NCBI GenBank assembly: GCA_001803165.1
Contig: MHAZ01000006.1
Coordinates: forward strand, 311,428-375,427
Direction of reading: 5' to 3'
Source of the DNA: Stygiobacter sp. RIFOXYC2_FULL_38_25
GTDB lineage: Bacteria; Bacteroidota; Ignavibacteria; Ignavibacteriales; Melioribacteraceae
DNA length: 64,000 nt
The notes beneath the pieces are model-generated. The model made no database searches. It worked only from the letters and a program-made list of their open reading frames with translations, and was not told the origin of the DNA. The translations under genes were made by a program, and so were the position numbers. Numbering within the stretch: the first letter of the stretch is position 1; the number at the start of each line of letters is the position of its first letter. Positions 17,113 through 28,400 of the stretch are shown one piece after another.

Positions 17113-18032
17113 CTTACGGGTTTTTTCAGATTATGTTTTTCACGGTAAAGCTGACCAATTTCTGCCCCAACAATAAACAAACAAGCCGAATAATAAACCC
17201 AAAACAGAATAGCAATGATCAAAACGAATGCGCCGTAAAAAGGATTTGTCCGCAAAATATTATTGATGTAGTACCCAAAACCAAAGCGCGCTGCTTCCCA
17301 AAAAATTGTTGTCCATAACGCACTTAACGCCGCAACACGTTTGCCTAATTGTTCGTAAGGAATTAAGTAGTAGAGTGCGAAGAACAAAAGAAACATTAGC
17401 AGCAGCGATGAAAAATAAACCAGCGTGTTCCATACAGAGCTTATGTCAAAGCTTTGAAATAATGCAGTGTTTTTTGTTAGCTCATAAATAATATTTACAG
17501 CTGGAAGGATGAAAGTGGAAAGCGAGACTAAAAACACCAGCAAAATAACCATCATTATATCGCGAATGAGTCCGTATATAAAACCGCGCTCAACCTTTAT
17601 ATCAAAAATTTGATTTAGAATAGTACGTACGCTGCTGAAAATCCATGTTGAAGTGAAAAGTAAACCGCCAATACCGATGTAGAATGCTGAAGTTTTGTAT
17701 TCGATTACTTCCGGCAAACGTGTGCTAATGAGATTCTTTACATAGTTGGCGTAAGCCGGATACGGAATTGTCTGGTCAATAAGATTATTAATTTGTTCTT
17801 CAATAACTACTTGGTCGAAAATATTACCGAGCAAAGAAAAGATGAGAAGGATGAAAGGAATCATTCCAAGAAAGAGAGAAAAAGAAATTCCGGCACCGGC
17901 AAAAAATAAATTATGCTGATCCATGCGCCTGAATAGACCGATGAAGTAATAATCAATAAACTCAATTATACTTTTCACAGTAGCAAGAGATATGTACGAA
18001 CCAATCTTCTTAAAGATCTTAAACTTTCGCAT
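17109..18032 (-). CDS. YihY/UPF0761 (BrkB-like) membrane protein
   Basis: A 307-residue inner-membrane protein with six predicted segments. It is recognisable as YihY/virulence factor BrkB by [21 protein letters not shown] and the C-terminal [13 protein letters not shown]...[32 protein letters not shown] arrangement. The ATG at 18032 overlaps the end of purL by 14 bases. The longer frame from 18068 adds [12 protein letters not shown] and cannot be excluded. Family role is unresolved (envelope or transport). Part of the purL-yihY-hemerythrin run. Confidence 0.85.
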   Translation of the reverse strand: MRKFKIFKKIGSYISLATVKSIIEFIDYYFIGLFRRMDQHNLFFAGAGISFSLFLGMIPFILLIFSLLGNIFDQVVIEEQINNLIDQTIPYPAYANYVKNLISTRLPEVIEYKTSAFYIGIGGLLFTSTWIFSSVRTILNQIFDIKVERGFIYGLIRDIMMVILLVFLVSLSTFILPAVNIIYELTKNTALFQSFDISSVWNTLVYFSSLLLMFLLFFALYYLIPYEQLGKRVAALSALWTTIFWEAARFGFGYYINNILRTNPFYGAFVLIIAILFWVYYSACLFIVGAEIGQLYREKHNLKKPVR

Positions 18033-20247
18033 GCATCTTTTTTGAAATTGAATTGTAATACCAATCAATTAAGTGAGTCAGCGAGAACTCATACTGGTCA
18101 TTCAAACTAAGACTGTTGCCGCCGGTTTCGCCAAGAAGAGTAAAAGGAGTAAAACTTTTTGCTGTATTCTCTTCGAATTTTTCTTTGTTCTCTTCTTTTA
18201 CTGAAACTATAACGCGAGATTGGCTTTCGGAGAAAAATGAGAAGTCCTCTCTCTTCTTAATCGGTACATGAACTTTTGCGCCGATTGGTTTTTCAGCATC
18301 TATTATGCAGCACTCTGCCAATGCGCAAAGAATACCGCCGTCGGAAACATCGTGAGCTGATTCAATTAATTCGTTTTCAATAAGATGAAGAACCGTAGTA
18401 TGCAAATCTTTTTCTGTTTGAAGATCGAGATTTGGAATTTCTCCGGTAACAAGATTATGAACAACTTTTAAGTATTCGCTGCCGCCAATTTCTTCGTAAT
18501 CTTCGCCGAGTACATAAACCAAATCGCCTTTATTCTTAAACTGAGCGGTTGTTACATTTTCAATATCTTCAATCAATCCAACCATACCTATAGTTGGAGT
18601 TGGATAAACTGCCGCATCCGGACTTTCGTTATAGAAACTTACATTGCCTCCTGTAACCGGAGTATTAAAGAAACGGCAAGCTTCGCCCATTCCTTCAATT
18701 GCTTTTTTGAATTGCCAATAATTTTCCGGTTTATAAGGATTGCCAAAGTTCAAACAGTTTGTAATTGCAAGAGGAATTGCGCCGGTACAAACTACATTAC
18801 GCGCTGATTCTGCTACAGCAATTTTGGTTCCTTCTTTTGGATTAAGATAAACATAGCGTCCGTTGCAATCTGTTTTTGCGGCGAGAGCTTTGTTTGTTCC
18901 TTTGATAAAAATTACTGCAGCATCCGAGCCGGGACCAACAATTGTATTTGTGCGAACCATGGAATCGTATTGCTCGTAAACCCAACGCTTGCTTGCAATG
19001 TTGTGTGAGGAAAAAACTTTTTCGAATGAATCAATTATGGAATCCGGTTCCGGGACTTTAGATAAATCGAACTTGCTGGTTTCGCTCAGATATTTTGGTT
19101 CGGAAGTTTCCCGGATATATACCGGCGCATTTCCACCAAGTACAAGTTCAATCGGAGGAATCTCGGCTTTCTTCTCACCTTCATAATTGATAATAACTTT
19201 TTGCTCATCAGTTACAACACCAACAATCTCGCAATGCAAATCCCACTTTTCAAAAATTTCTTTTACTTTATCTTCGCAGCCTTTCTTAGCAATAACCAAC
19301 ATTCTTTCCTGGCTTTCGGAAAGCATAATCTCATAAGCGCTCATCCCTTCTTCGCGGAGAGGAACTTTATTCAAGTCAATTATCATTCCCGATTCGCCTT
19401 TAGCGCTCATCTCGCTGGTTGAACAAGAAATACCCGCAGCGCCCATATCTTGAATTCCAACAACCAAATCTTGCTTTATGATTTCGAGAGTGGCTTCTAA
19501 TAATAATTTTTCCGTAAACGGATCTCCGGCTTGAACGGAAGGGCGCTTTGCTTCTGATTTCTCAGAAATTTCTTCGCTGGCAAAAGTCGCACCGTGAATT
19601 CCATCTCTTCCGGTTGAAGAACCTACTATCATAACCGGATTGCCTGCACCTTTTGCAACTGCCGAAACTACTCTGCCAGTATCAACCAAGCCAATTGCCA
19701 TCGCATTTACAAGAGGATTTGTTCTATAGCATTCATCAAAATAAACTTCTCCGGCAACTGTTGGCACGCCGAAACAGTTTCCATAATCTCCAATTCCTTT
19801 AACAACACCTTCAAATAAATATCTGGTACGTGCGTCATCAAGCGAGCCGAAGCGAAGTGAGTTTAAGCTTGCGATTGGGCGTGCGCCCATTGTAAAAATA
19901 TCTCGTAAAATTCCGCCAACACCTGTAGCAGCTCCTTGGTACGGTTCAACCGCGGAAGGATGGTTGTGGCTTTCAATCTTAAATGCAACAGCTAATCCAT
20001 CACCAATATCTACAAGTCCGGCATTTTCTTCACCGGCGCCAACAAGTAATCTTCCGCCGCTTCTGGGTAAAGTTTTAAGCAGGGCAATTGAGTTTTTGTA
20101 ACTGCAATGCTCGCTCCACATTACGGAAAAGATGCCAAGTTCAGTAAAAGATGGAACTCTTCCTAACCGTTCACAAATCCAGCCATATTCTTCTTTTGTT
20201 AAGCCATGCTCAAGAGCTAAATCTAAGTTTACTTCGGGTTCTTTCAT
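18019..20247 (-). CDS. purL: Phosphoribosylformylglycinamidine synthase subunit PurL
   Basis: Catalyses ATP- and glutamine-dependent conversion of FGAR to FGAM in purine synthesis, with PurS and PurQ as partners. The 742 residues match the small-type PurL (about 740) and not the 1300-residue single-chain form. Recognisable segments are [11 protein letters not shown] near the N-terminus, [30 protein letters not shown], and the [11 protein letters not shown] and [10 protein letters not shown] motifs of the AIRS-like halves. The ATG at 20247 is preferred to an in-frame TTG at 20274. purS and purQ are not in this window. It leads the minus-strand run into the YihY and hemerythrin genes. Confidence 0.96.
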   Translation of the reverse strand: MKEPEVNLDLALEHGLTKEEYGWICERLGRVPSFTELGIFSVMWSEHCSYKNSIALLKTLPRSGGRLLVGAGEENAGLVDIGDGLAVAFKIESHNHPSAVEPYQGAATGVGGILRDIFTMGARPIASLNSLRFGSLDDARTRYLFEGVVKGIGDYGNCFGVPTVAGEVYFDECYRTNPLVNAMAIGLVDTGRVVSAVAKGAGNPVMIVGSSTGRDGIHGATFASEEISEKSEAKRPSVQAGDPFTEKLLLEATLEIIKQDLVVGIQDMGAAGISCSTSEMSAKGESGMIIDLNKVPLREEGMSAYEIMLSESQERMLVIAKKGCEDKVKEIFEKWDLHCEIVGVVTDEQKVIINYEGEKKAEIPPIELVLGGNAPVYIRETSEPKYLSETSKFDLSKVPEPDSIIDSFEKVFSSHNIASKRWVYEQYDSMVRTNTIVGPGSDAAVIFIKGTNKALAAKTDCNGRYVYLNPKEGTKIAVAESARNVVCTGAIPLAITNCLNFGNPYKPENYWQFKKAIEGMGEACRFFNTPVTGGNVSFYNESPDAAVYPTPTIGMVGLIEDIENVTTAQFKNKGDLVYVLGEDYEEIGGSEYLKVVHNLVTGEIPNLDLQTEKDLHTTVLHLIENELIESAHDVSDGGILCALAECCIIDAEKPIGAKVHVPIKKREDFSFFSESQSRVIVSVKEENKEKFEENTAKSFTPFTLLGETGGNSLSLNDQYEFSLTHLIDWYYNSISKKMHAKV

Positions 20248-20416
20248 TTTTCTCTGCGCTGATTTATGAGGCAAAGATAAGAATTTTTTGATTTGGGCAG
20301 GAACAGATTTTTTACTTCAGCATTTCTTATTTGACTCCAATGATTGTAAGTATAACCAAACCTTTCTATTTTGCAGCCGTCTTAAATGTTGGAGAAAAAT
20401 ACCCGTGGATGCCAAA

Positions 20417-22843
20417 ATGACCAGAAATATCAACCATCATAAGTATTGGATATTAGCTTCAATCGTTCTATTGATTGCATTAGCTTCGGCATTACTATCT
20501 TCTTCATATCAAAGCAATACGATGAACACGACTCGTCCGGATGCCATCAAAATCGCTAAGGAATTTTTAGCTAAACAACGAATTAACACCGACCAATTCC
20601 ATAGCGAAGCCTTCATTAATGCATACATGGTTCAGAACAGATACCTAATAAAAATACTTGGTGATGAAAAATATTCCGAATATTTGCGGCACGCCGAATT
20701 CCCTCTAAGAAGTTGGGATGTAATGTTCCATCAAAATTTAAGCAAAGAAATTCCTCAGTATTCCTACTTCGTATCGGTCAGCTCGAACGGAAATGTGATT
20801 GGGTTTAAATATTTGCTGCCGAATACTACTTCGATTCAATCCCTCAAAGAAAATGAGGCGTTGAAATTAGCAAAGAAGTATTTGGTAGATATCCAAAAGA
20901 TTGATACAACAAAATTCTCTTACAAAGACAGCAAACAAGATAATTTTAAGAACCGCGTAGATTATCTCATCCGTTTTGATAAGCCTGTCCCTGAACTTAA
21001 AGCAAAAGTAGAAATTCAAGTATTGGTCAAAGGGAATCAGATAAGCGGTTATTACAATTACTTAGATGTTCCGCAAGAGTACAAAGAATTTTTCAACGCC
21101 GGAGAATATTTATTCGGAACCGTATCCGCCATTTTGGTTGTCTTTTTAATGATGTTTGCGTTCTTCTTATACATAAAGAAATATCATCAGGGCGAAGTTT
21201 GGATGAGCGTGGGCAGAAATATATTCATCATCTACTTCTTTATGACTCTCGTTTCTCTTGTAAATTACTGGCCAGGTCTCGGTCAAGGCGTATCAATAGG
21301 AAATTTAGCTTTCCTAAACACTAAAGTTATTCTGGTTCTAACTAACGGACTAATAGTTTATTTCTTTTTAGCACTGCTTGTTTTTGCAACTTGGTCTGTG
21401 GGTGAATCTCATGCGCGAAGTTTATGGCCCGAAAAACTGAGAGGAATTGACAGTTTCATTAATTCGCATATTTTTTCAATTCAATCCGGTTCTTCACTTG
21501 GCAAAGGCTGGGTTCTTGGTATTGGACTTTCATTCTTATATATAGCTGCTGCTATTCTGCTAAATCAGCCGCACGCAAATGTTTTTATAAATACAAGCAA
21601 GATTTTAGATATTTTTTCCGGCTTCGCGCCCGCGGCTTCTGTTGTGTTGGACTCAATGTCTTCGGCAATTAGTGCCAGCATTGTTACTGTCTTTTTTGTT
21701 GTCAACATTTCTTATCAAAGATGGAAACGGAAATGGCTTAGTATTCTTTTAACAGGCATTGTTACTGTTTTTGCCTTTGTAATTTCTGAAACGCCTCCTT
21801 CTTTAAATAATTTTGCTGCCGGAGTTATTAAAGATTTCTTGTTCGGCTGCTTGGTTGGTTATCTTTATTTCAAGTTCGATTTGTTAGCCATAGCAAGTAT
21901 GCTGTTCACAACCGGTATGATTACACGAAGTACTCCACTCTTAAATTCGAGCAACTCATTTTTCCAATTTAATCTTTTGCTAATCATAATAGCGTTTTTA
22001 ATAATCCCGATAATTTATATAGTGAGTCGCTTACGCAAAGAAGAATACGTTTTGGAAAGCTATGGGTTGCCTTCTCACGTTAAAAGAATTTCTGAAAGAG
22101 AACGATTGCGTAAAGAACTTGAAATTGCCGCTAAGGTTCAGCTTTCTTTGTTACCGAAAGAAGAACCGAAAATTCCGGGTTATGATATTGCTGCAATTTC
22201 AATTCCGGCTATAGAAGCTGGCGGAGATTATTTTGATTTCGTAAAACTAAGCAGCAACAAACTTGGCGTAGCTATCGGCGATGTTTCCGGCAAAGGTGTT
22301 GGTGCCGCAATTTACATGACGCTTACTAAAGGAATTCTCCAAGCCCATGCAGAAGAAGATACATCTCCTAAGAATGTTTTAGCAAAAGTGAACCGCTTGC
22401 TTTACAAAACAATTGAGAAGAATTCTTTCGTGAGCATGTTTTATGCTATCCTCGATGTTAATCATCACAAAATGATTTACGCGCGCGCGGGACATAATCC
22501 CGGTATTTTAACTAGTAAACAAAGCGGCGGAACAAAACTACTGCTTAGTAAAGGTATGGCTCTTGGTTTAGAAGAGGGACACATATTTACTTCCACATTA
22601 AACGAAGAAGAGTTCGCAATTAATCAGGGTGATGTTTTTGTTCTTTACACAGACGGCTTTACTGAAGCTATGAACGAGAAGCATGAGCAATTTGGCGAAG
22701 ACAAACTAATTAGCCTGATTGAAAAAAACCGGAATGTTGGCTCAAGAGAGCTAATCAACCTTATATTAAAAGATGTAACTAAGTTTGTAGATAGTTTCCC
22801 TCAGCACGATGATATGACTATTGTTGTCGTAAAAAGGATCTAA
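20417..22843 (+). CDS. Membrane PP2C/SpoIIE-type serine phosphatase
   Basis: An 808-residue protein. The ATG at 20417 (MTRNINHHKYW) begins a short cytosolic tail and the first membrane segment. It is followed by an extracytoplasmic domain of about 200 residues with two repeats resembling PepSY-type modules, then roughly eight to ten membrane segments. A C-terminal SpoIIE/RsbU-type phosphatase domain starts ERERLRKELEIAAKVQLSLLP, with the metal-site motifs GGDYFDF, AIGDVSGKGVGAA and the terminal QHDDMTIVVVKR. Such phosphatases control anti-anti-sigma partner switching, but no STAS or RsbW gene is nearby. It is divergent from purL. Confidence 0.9.
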   Translation: MTRNINHHKYWILASIVLLIALASALLSSSYQSNTMNTTRPDAIKIAKEFLAKQRINTDQFHSEAFINAYMVQNRYLIKILGDEKYSEYLRHAEFPLRSWDVMFHQNLSKEIPQYSYFVSVSSNGNVIGFKYLLPNTTSIQSLKENEALKLAKKYLVDIQKIDTTKFSYKDSKQDNFKNRVDYLIRFDKPVPELKAKVEIQVLVKGNQISGYYNYLDVPQEYKEFFNAGEYLFGTVSAILVVFLMMFAFFLYIKKYHQGEVWMSVGRNIFIIYFFMTLVSLVNYWPGLGQGVSIGNLAFLNTKVILVLTNGLIVYFFLALLVFATWSVGESHARSLWPEKLRGIDSFINSHIFSIQSGSSLGKGWVLGIGLSFLYIAAAILLNQPHANVFINTSKILDIFSGFAPAASVVLDSMSSAISASIVTVFFVVNISYQRWKRKWLSILLTGIVTVFAFVISETPPSLNNFAAGVIKDFLFGCLVGYLYFKFDLLAIASMLFTTGMITRSTPLLNSSNSFFQFNLLLIIIAFLIIPIIYIVSRLRKEEYVLESYGLPSHVKRISERERLRKELEIAAKVQLSLLPKEEPKIPGYDIAAISIPAIEAGGDYFDFVKLSSNKLGVAIGDVSGKGVGAAIYMTLTKGILQAHAEEDTSPKNVLAKVNRLLYKTIEKNSFVSMFYAILDVNHHKMIYARAGHNPGILTSKQSGGTKLLLSKGMALGLEEGHIFTSTLNEEEFAINQGDVFVLYTDGFTEAMNEKHEQFGEDKLISLIEKNRNVGSRELINLILKDVTKFVDSFPQHDDMTIVVVKRI

Positions 22844-23181
22844 AAACATCCAAGCGTTAGCGCTCTATCGTAGTAAGGATGTTGTTCCTTTAGCAGCTTC
22901 GAGCAAATTTAACTTCCTCATGCAAATTCATTTTCATATGAAATAAAGCAACATGACTTTCGTTGACATTTCTCTATTGCAAACAACATAATAAAAGGAG
23001 AAAAAGTCATAATATGTTTGGTGAAAATTGTAAAGACATTCATAAATATTTATGGTAAATTATTACCGACTCGTGAAAGGAATAAAAGAAAATTACGAAA
23101 ATTGGCTAAAGAGATTCAGTTGAACACTTAACTGAATTCTTGGAATCACACTTGGTGGGTGTATTAATGTAGGAGTGAGTT
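22844..23181. other. Upstream region of the corrinoid operon
   Basis: This 338-base spacer contains a 7-bp inverted repeat AACATCC/GGATGTT (22845-22851, 22877-22883), possibly the phosphatase terminator or a dispersed repeat. It also holds a sigma70-like promoter (22963-22992) and a perfect 8-bp inverted repeat ATTCAGTT/AACTGAAT at 23114-23137, 45 bases before the corrinoid start. A 14-codon ORF from 23013 (MFGENCKDIHKYLW) with a distant GGAG could be a leader peptide or a decayed gene. I see no cobalamin riboswitch. Confidence 0.4.
22963..22992 (+). promoter_or_regulatory. Candidate sigma70-type promoter of the corrinoid operon
   Basis: TTGACA at 22963-22968 and CATAAT at 22987-22992 are separated by 18 bases. 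The predicted transcript would carry a leader of about 180 bases including the inverted repeat at 23114-23137. Confidence 0.35.
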
Positions 23182-23847
23182 GTGATTGACCAAATAATAG
23201 CAAAATACCAGGAAGCAATTTTTGATACAGATAAAAATGCCGCACTGAAAGTTGTTCATGACGCCTTGGAAAATGGAATTTCTCCAAGAGATATTGTCTT
23301 TAAAGTTGTAGTACCCTCCATTGAATACATGTCCGCTTCAATTGCTCAAGATTTTGGAGCTAACCTAGCTCAACATTTTATGACTGCGCAAATTGCATCT
23401 CAAGTAACGGAAGAAATGATTGCACTTTTTACTGTTCCCCCCACAATGATTGGCAAAATGGTAATAGGTACTTCGTTCGGAGACTTTCATGGTCTCGGGA
23501 AAAAAATTGTAATAGGATGTTTAAAAGCACAAATGATTGATATTATTGATCTAGGACTAAATGTTACAGCCGAAAGATTTGTTGACGAAGCAATTGATAA
23601 CGATGCTCAAGTAATTGGTATTTCTTCAATGATGCTTCACACTGCCCGTGGTGAAAATGGCTCCGTTAAAGTGCGCGAACTACTTATTGGGAGAAAGCTT
23701 GAAAAAAAAATTAAAATAATTGTTGGCGGCGCACCTTATAAATATAACCGCGATCTGTATAAAATAGTTAAGGCTGATGCATGGGCAGAAAACGGAATTG
23801 CTGCCGGACAAGTAGTCAAAAACTTAATTGCGGAAATACAGTCATGA
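23182..23847 (+). CDS. Corrinoid (B12-binding) methyl-carrier protein
   Basis: A 221-residue cytosolic protein of the MtbC/MtaC-like corrinoid family. A helical cap domain (residues 1-90, including NGISPRDIVFKVVVPSIEYM) is followed by a B12-binding Rossmann domain with the axial-ligand motif D-x-H-x-x-G (GDFHGLG, His103), LGLNVTAERFVDEA, SSMMLHTAR and GGAP. It would carry the methyl group between a substrate methyltransferase and an acceptor. The GTG at 23182 follows AGGAGTGAGTT. Its stop overlaps the next ATG by four bases (ATGA). The first-shell motif is slightly altered from the usual GDLHDIG (GDFHGLG), with the key D, H and G kept. Confidence 0.88.
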   Translation: MIDQIIAKYQEAIFDTDKNAALKVVHDALENGISPRDIVFKVVVPSIEYMSASIAQDFGANLAQHFMTAQIASQVTEEMIALFTVPPTMIGKMVIGTSFGDFHGLGKKIVIGCLKAQMIDIIDLGLNVTAERFVDEAIDNDAQVIGISSMMLHTARGENGSVKVRELLIGRKLEKKIKIIVGGAPYKYNRDLYKIVKADAWAENGIAAGQVVKNLIAEIQS

Positions 23848-24875
23848 TCAACGGAATTGACAGATTAATCTCAGCAGTAAATGGTGAACTAACGGATCGA
23901 ATACCGGTATTTTGTAATTTGCTTGATCAAGGGGCAAGTGAATTGGGAATGTCGCTAAAAGATTATTATTCAAAAGGAGAGTATGTTGCAGAAGGACAGT
24001 TAAAGATGAGGGATAAATATGGATATGATAATCTTTGGAGTCTATTCTACGTTGGAAAAGAAGCAGAGTTACTCGGCTGTAAAAATATTATTTATTCAGA
24101 GTGTGGTCCGCCAAATGTTGGTCATATGGTTATTAAAAATCTTGAAGACATTCATAAACTTGAAATTCCGGAAGATATTTCGTCTCATCCAAAGTTCGAA
24201 GAATCATTAAAGTGTTTGCAAATACTCAAAAGAGAATCAGATGGGAAGTATCCTATCTGCGCTTATCTAACTTCTGCTATGACAATGCCTGCCCTTTTGA
24301 TGGGAATGGAAAAATGGATTGATCTTCTACTTTCCGGTCCGTACGATTTGCGTGACGAGCTTCTTGAAAAAACTTCGGAATTTTTTCGTAAACAATTAAT
24401 AGCATACCGAGACGCTGGCGCAAATGTTTTTTTGTATTCCAATCCGTTTGGCTCGCTCGATTTTGTTCCTCGTAAATTATTTGAAGAACTCTCCATCCCC
24501 TGGATGCTAAAAGATCTTAGTTCATTTGATTTACAAAGCGTTGTTTATTACTGCGGCGGCGCTAGGATGAATCCCGTTATTAACCGTGTAATTGAAAAAA
24601 TAGGACTAACAAATTTTTACTTGAGTCCTTTTGATGACTTAAACGAAGGCAAAAACAATATTGCCGGGAGAGCTCTTTACGCCGGTGTAATAAATGATAT
24701 TAAATTGGTTGAGTGGACGCGCGAGGAAATTAGAAGCGAAGTAAAACGCATAATTGATACCGGCAAGAGGGGCAACAAATTTTTATTTGGAACTCTGGTA
24801 ATGCCTCTGGCTATACCGGAAGAAAACATTAGAGCAATGCTTGAGGCGGCTTATGAATTTGGTTCATTCAACTAA
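23844..24875 (+). CDS. Uroporphyrinogen-decarboxylase-like methyltransferase (MtaA/CmuA type)
   Basis: A 343-residue protein starting at the ATG at 23844, overlapping the corrinoid gene by four bases. It begins NGIDRLISAVNGELTDRIPVFC, the usual UroD-superfamily opening (in MtaA/MtbA/CmuA, corrinoid:coenzyme or substrate methyltransferases). It also has RDAGANVFLYSNPFGSLDFVPRKLFEEL and IPEENIRAML near the end. Location beside a corrinoid protein argues for methyl transfer rather than heme synthesis. The zinc signature of MtaA-like enzymes (HxC plus a later Cys) is altered: the pair reads YYC (Tyr235, Cys237) and the later position gives FGTLVMP with no Cys. Activity or metal use may therefore differ. 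Confidence 0.82.
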   Translation: MINGIDRLISAVNGELTDRIPVFCNLLDQGASELGMSLKDYYSKGEYVAEGQLKMRDKYGYDNLWSLFYVGKEAELLGCKNIIYSECGPPNVGHMVIKNLEDIHKLEIPEDISSHPKFEESLKCLQILKRESDGKYPICAYLTSAMTMPALLMGMEKWIDLLLSGPYDLRDELLEKTSEFFRKQLIAYRDAGANVFLYSNPFGSLDFVPRKLFEELSIPWMLKDLSSFDLQSVVYYCGGARMNPVINRVIEKIGLTNFYLSPFDDLNEGKNNIAGRALYAGVINDIKLVEWTREEIRSEVKRIIDTGKRGNKFLFGTLVMPLAIPEENIRAMLEAAYEFGSFN

Positions 24876-25464
24876 GTGCAGAGAGCCGATTCTTATTGGC
24901 TGTGGCATCTTTAATAAAGAAATTAATTGGCTGATAAAGAAGAACAAGTGGCTAATTAGCACTTCATTTCTCGACTCCAACCTGCATACAAATTACGATC
25001 TGCTTGAGAAAAGCCTTTGCCGTGAACTTGAAAAATATTCATGCACTAGAAAATTTGTTTTTTACGGTGAGTGCCACCCTAATATGGATAATATCTTAAG
25101 CCGTTTCAATACATTTAGAACAGAGGGACAGAACTGCGCTGAAATTTTACTCGGGAACTATCTTTACAATAAGGAATTATCTCTTGGAGCTTTCTTCTTG
25201 TTCGAAGACTTTGCCTTGAATTGGAAAAGTACTTTCGAAAAACTTTTCGGCAGCGACCGGGAAACTGTTAAACAAATTTTTCATGAAGACAGAAAGTATA
25301 TATTAGCCGTTAGAACTCGCTGTACAAATGATTATTCTAACGAATCGGAAAAAATAGCAGAATATCTTGAGCTGCCGTTGAAAATACTGGATGTAAATCT
25401 CGATAATTTAGAATCGAGACTAATAACCGCATTAAATCAAATTAATGGTAATTCCGATGAATGA
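24853..25464 (+). CDS. DUF1638-like protein of the corrinoid operon
   Basis: A 203-residue soluble protein starting at the ATG at 24853, 23 bases inside the UroD-like gene (AGGCGGCTT precedes it). Conserved-looking cysteines occur as IGCGIFNKE, FYGECHPN, GQNCAEILLG and RTRCTND. This resembles the DUF1638 pattern (CGxxxxE, YGxCG, HC-x-LLG), a family often beside corrinoid methyltransferases. Its biochemical function is unknown. The stop overlaps the kinase start by about 20 bases, so four genes in a row overlap. Assignment to DUF1638 is by pattern and is moderately sure; a methyl-acceptor or reactivation role is only inference. Confidence 0.6.
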   Translation: MNLVHSTKCREPILIGCGIFNKEINWLIKKNKWLISTSFLDSNLHTNYDLLEKSLCRELEKYSCTRKFVFYGECHPNMDNILSRFNTFRTEGQNCAEILLGNYLYNKELSLGAFFLFEDFALNWKSTFEKLFGSDRETVKQIFHEDRKYILAVRTRCTNDYSNESEKIAEYLELPLKILDVNLDNLESRLITALNQINGNSDE

Positions 25465-28400
25465 TGAAATTTCCATTTCAAGAGAAGACTTTTCCAGATT
25501 AAACGAGAGAGTAAAAAGGCTTGCCGAGGAAAAATCATTTCTTGAGTTGTTTACACACCTTATGGGAAAAATGAGTTCGGTTTCCGGACTTGAAAACACA
25601 ATTAGTAATCTTCTTCAAATCATACTTGAGAACATTGGCGGATCTAACATTATTATTTATTATCTAATTGACAGCCAGATATTTTATGCTGATGTGCTTG
25701 GCAGGAAAGAACCGATAAAAGAAATAAATGACAGCATTGTTAAAAAAGTTTTTGAAACAAAAACTTCCTTTGAACTGCAAAGTAGTTTTGACAATACAAA
25801 ACTCATTTCTTCAGAGTTTACCAAAGCAAATATTTGGGCATTTCCACTTCAAGTTGGAACAGAGTTAATAGCCGTAGTTAAAATTGAAGATCTTTATGTA
25901 ACAACGGGTGATTTGCGTTTTCACTTACCAACTTTCTTTAGTTACGTAGCCCATATTTTGAAAAATGAAATTCTGGGTTACACAAAACTCATGAGGGCTT
26001 ACAACCAGCTTGAAGAAGAAAACAATTTACGGAAAGAGGCAGAGAAGGAATTAAGAACTATCAACGATGAGCTGGAAGACAGAGTTGAAGAAAGAACGAT
26101 TGAACTGCATCACGCGAACGTTCAATTAGAGGATGAGCTAGCTGTACGCCAGCGTGCCGAATCTCAGATACGTAAACTTAACCGCATTTATGCGGTTCTC
26201 AGCAATATAAATCAAGCTATTGTAAGAATTAGAAATACAAAGGAAGTTTTTGATGAAGCTTGCCGGATAGCCACAGAATACGGCAAGTTTACTATGGTGT
26301 GGATTGGTATTATAAATGCAAAAAACAACAAAGTTGATGTAGCCGCATCAAGCGGAGTTGAAAGCTCTTATCTAGACAATCTTGTTATTGATTTAAATGA
26401 CGTACAACGAAGCAGCGGACCTACCGGAATTGCTATTCGAACAGGCAAGCATAAAATATCGAATAATATTATTGACGACGATAGTATGCTCTTGTGGAAA
26501 AATGAAGCAATCCAGTACGGTTATAAATCTACTGCATCCTTTCCACTGATAGTTTTTGGAAAAGTAGTTGGGGCGTTTTGTATTTATTCCGATGAATTAA
26601 ATTTCTTTGAAGATGATGATGTTGTTCTCCTTGACGAAATGGTAAAAGATATTTCCTTCGCAATGGAATTTATAGAATCGGAAGCTGAGCGCAGAGATGC
26701 TGAAAACGCATTATATCTAAGTGAAGAAAGATTTCGCCGTCTGGCAGAAAACGCGCCGGATGTTATTTACAGGATGTCTTTGGCTGATGGTAAATACGAA
26801 TATATCAGCCCCGCAGCGCTTACTATTTTCGGCTACTCCCCTGATGATTATTACGATAACCCCCTTCTCTTCAAACAATCTATTCATTCGGATTGGATTA
26901 AATATTTTGAAGAGCACTGGGCGAATTTGCAAAAAGGTATATTGCCTCAAACGTATGAATATCAAATCATTCATAAATCCGGTGAAGCCCGCTGGCTGAA
27001 CCAACGGAATATTTTGGTACTTGATGAAGGGGGCAACTCTGTAGCAATAGAAGGTGTTGTTACAGACATAACAGAGCGAAAGCAAGCGGAACAAGCTTTA
27101 CAAAAAGCGGCAGAAGAGATTCGCGATCTATACAACAATGCACCTTGCGGCTATCATTCACTTGATAAGGAGGGTACGTTTGTTCGTATTAACAATACGG
27201 AACTTAAATGGCTCGGTTATACTCTTGAAGAAGTTATCGGGAAAATGAAATTCACCGATATTATTACTCCAAAGAGTCTTAAAACCTTCAACGAAAATTT
27301 TCCAGGCTTCAAAGAAAAAGGCTGGATTAAGAATCTTGAGTTCGAATTAATCCGTAAAGATGGTTCTATACTTCCAATACTTGCCAGCGCTACTGCTATA
27401 AAAGACAGCGATGGAAATTATTTGATGAGCCGTTCCACCGTTAATGATATCGCAGAACTAAAATTAGCCGAGCTTCAATTAAGAAATAGCGAACGAGAAT
27501 TCCGTACACTCGCCGAAAACTTACCTGATCATATCATTCGCTATGATATAGATTGCCGTGTGATATACTTAAACCACGTTGTAGCGGCAACTAACTATAC
27601 AAACTCTTCACTTGTAGGAAAACTCTCAGCCGAAATCCAGTTTAATGAAGCCAAAGGACTAGAAGAGTACAACGAAAAACTTCGGCGTGTAATTAAAACC
27701 GGCACTGAAGACGAGATGGAGATAATGCTCAGGGACATCGAAGGGAATCTTCATATTCATGAAGTTCACTTCCTCGCCGAGCGTGATATTGAAGGCAAAA
27801 TTGTGGGCGCTTTGGCAATTGGTCATGATATCTCCGAACGGAAACAAGCTGAAGAAGAACGGCAAGCTAATCTCCGCTTTTTCGAGAATATGGATAGGAT
27901 TAACAGAGCTATACAGGAAGCAAATAATGTTGAACAAATGATGAGTGATGTTTTAGATATAATACTTTCTACTTTCGATTGCGACCGGGCAAGCTTTATT
28001 TACCCTTGTGATATTGAAGCTTCTTCATGGAAGGTACCTATCGAGCGAACCAAACCTGAACACCCTGGTGCAATGATTCTTGGAGTAGAAATTCCTGTGG
28101 ATTCGGAAGCAATTAGGGTATTCAAAGCTGTTTTAGCTGCATGTTATCCTGTAGGATTTGGTCCGGGCAATGAAGAACCACTCCCGCAAAAAGTATCTGA
28201 AAGTTTCAATATCAAATCCCAATTGGCAATTAGTTTGCATCCCAAAATTGACAAACCTTGGATGTTCGTTTTGCATCAGTGTTCGAGAAACAGAAGTTGG
28301 ACTTCCGAAGAGAAAAAACTCTTAAAGGAAATCAGCACAAGATTAACAGATGGATTGACAAGCCTCTTAACACTACGCAATCTATCAGAAAGTGAACGGC

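Noticed and set aside
20331-20358. Promoter TTGACT...TAACCA before the phosphatase gene
   Set aside because: Spacing is 16 with a poor -10 box, below what I would support.
22845-22883. Terminator after the SpoIIE-type phosphatase
   Set aside because: The 7-bp stem encloses a 25-nt loop and lacks a following T tract; recorded only as an inverted repeat within the spacer.
23013-23057. Leader peptide MFGENCKDIHKYLW upstream of the corrinoid gene
   Set aside because: Ribosome site is 13 bases away, the ORF is short and there is no clear attenuator; kept only as a note in the spacer entry.
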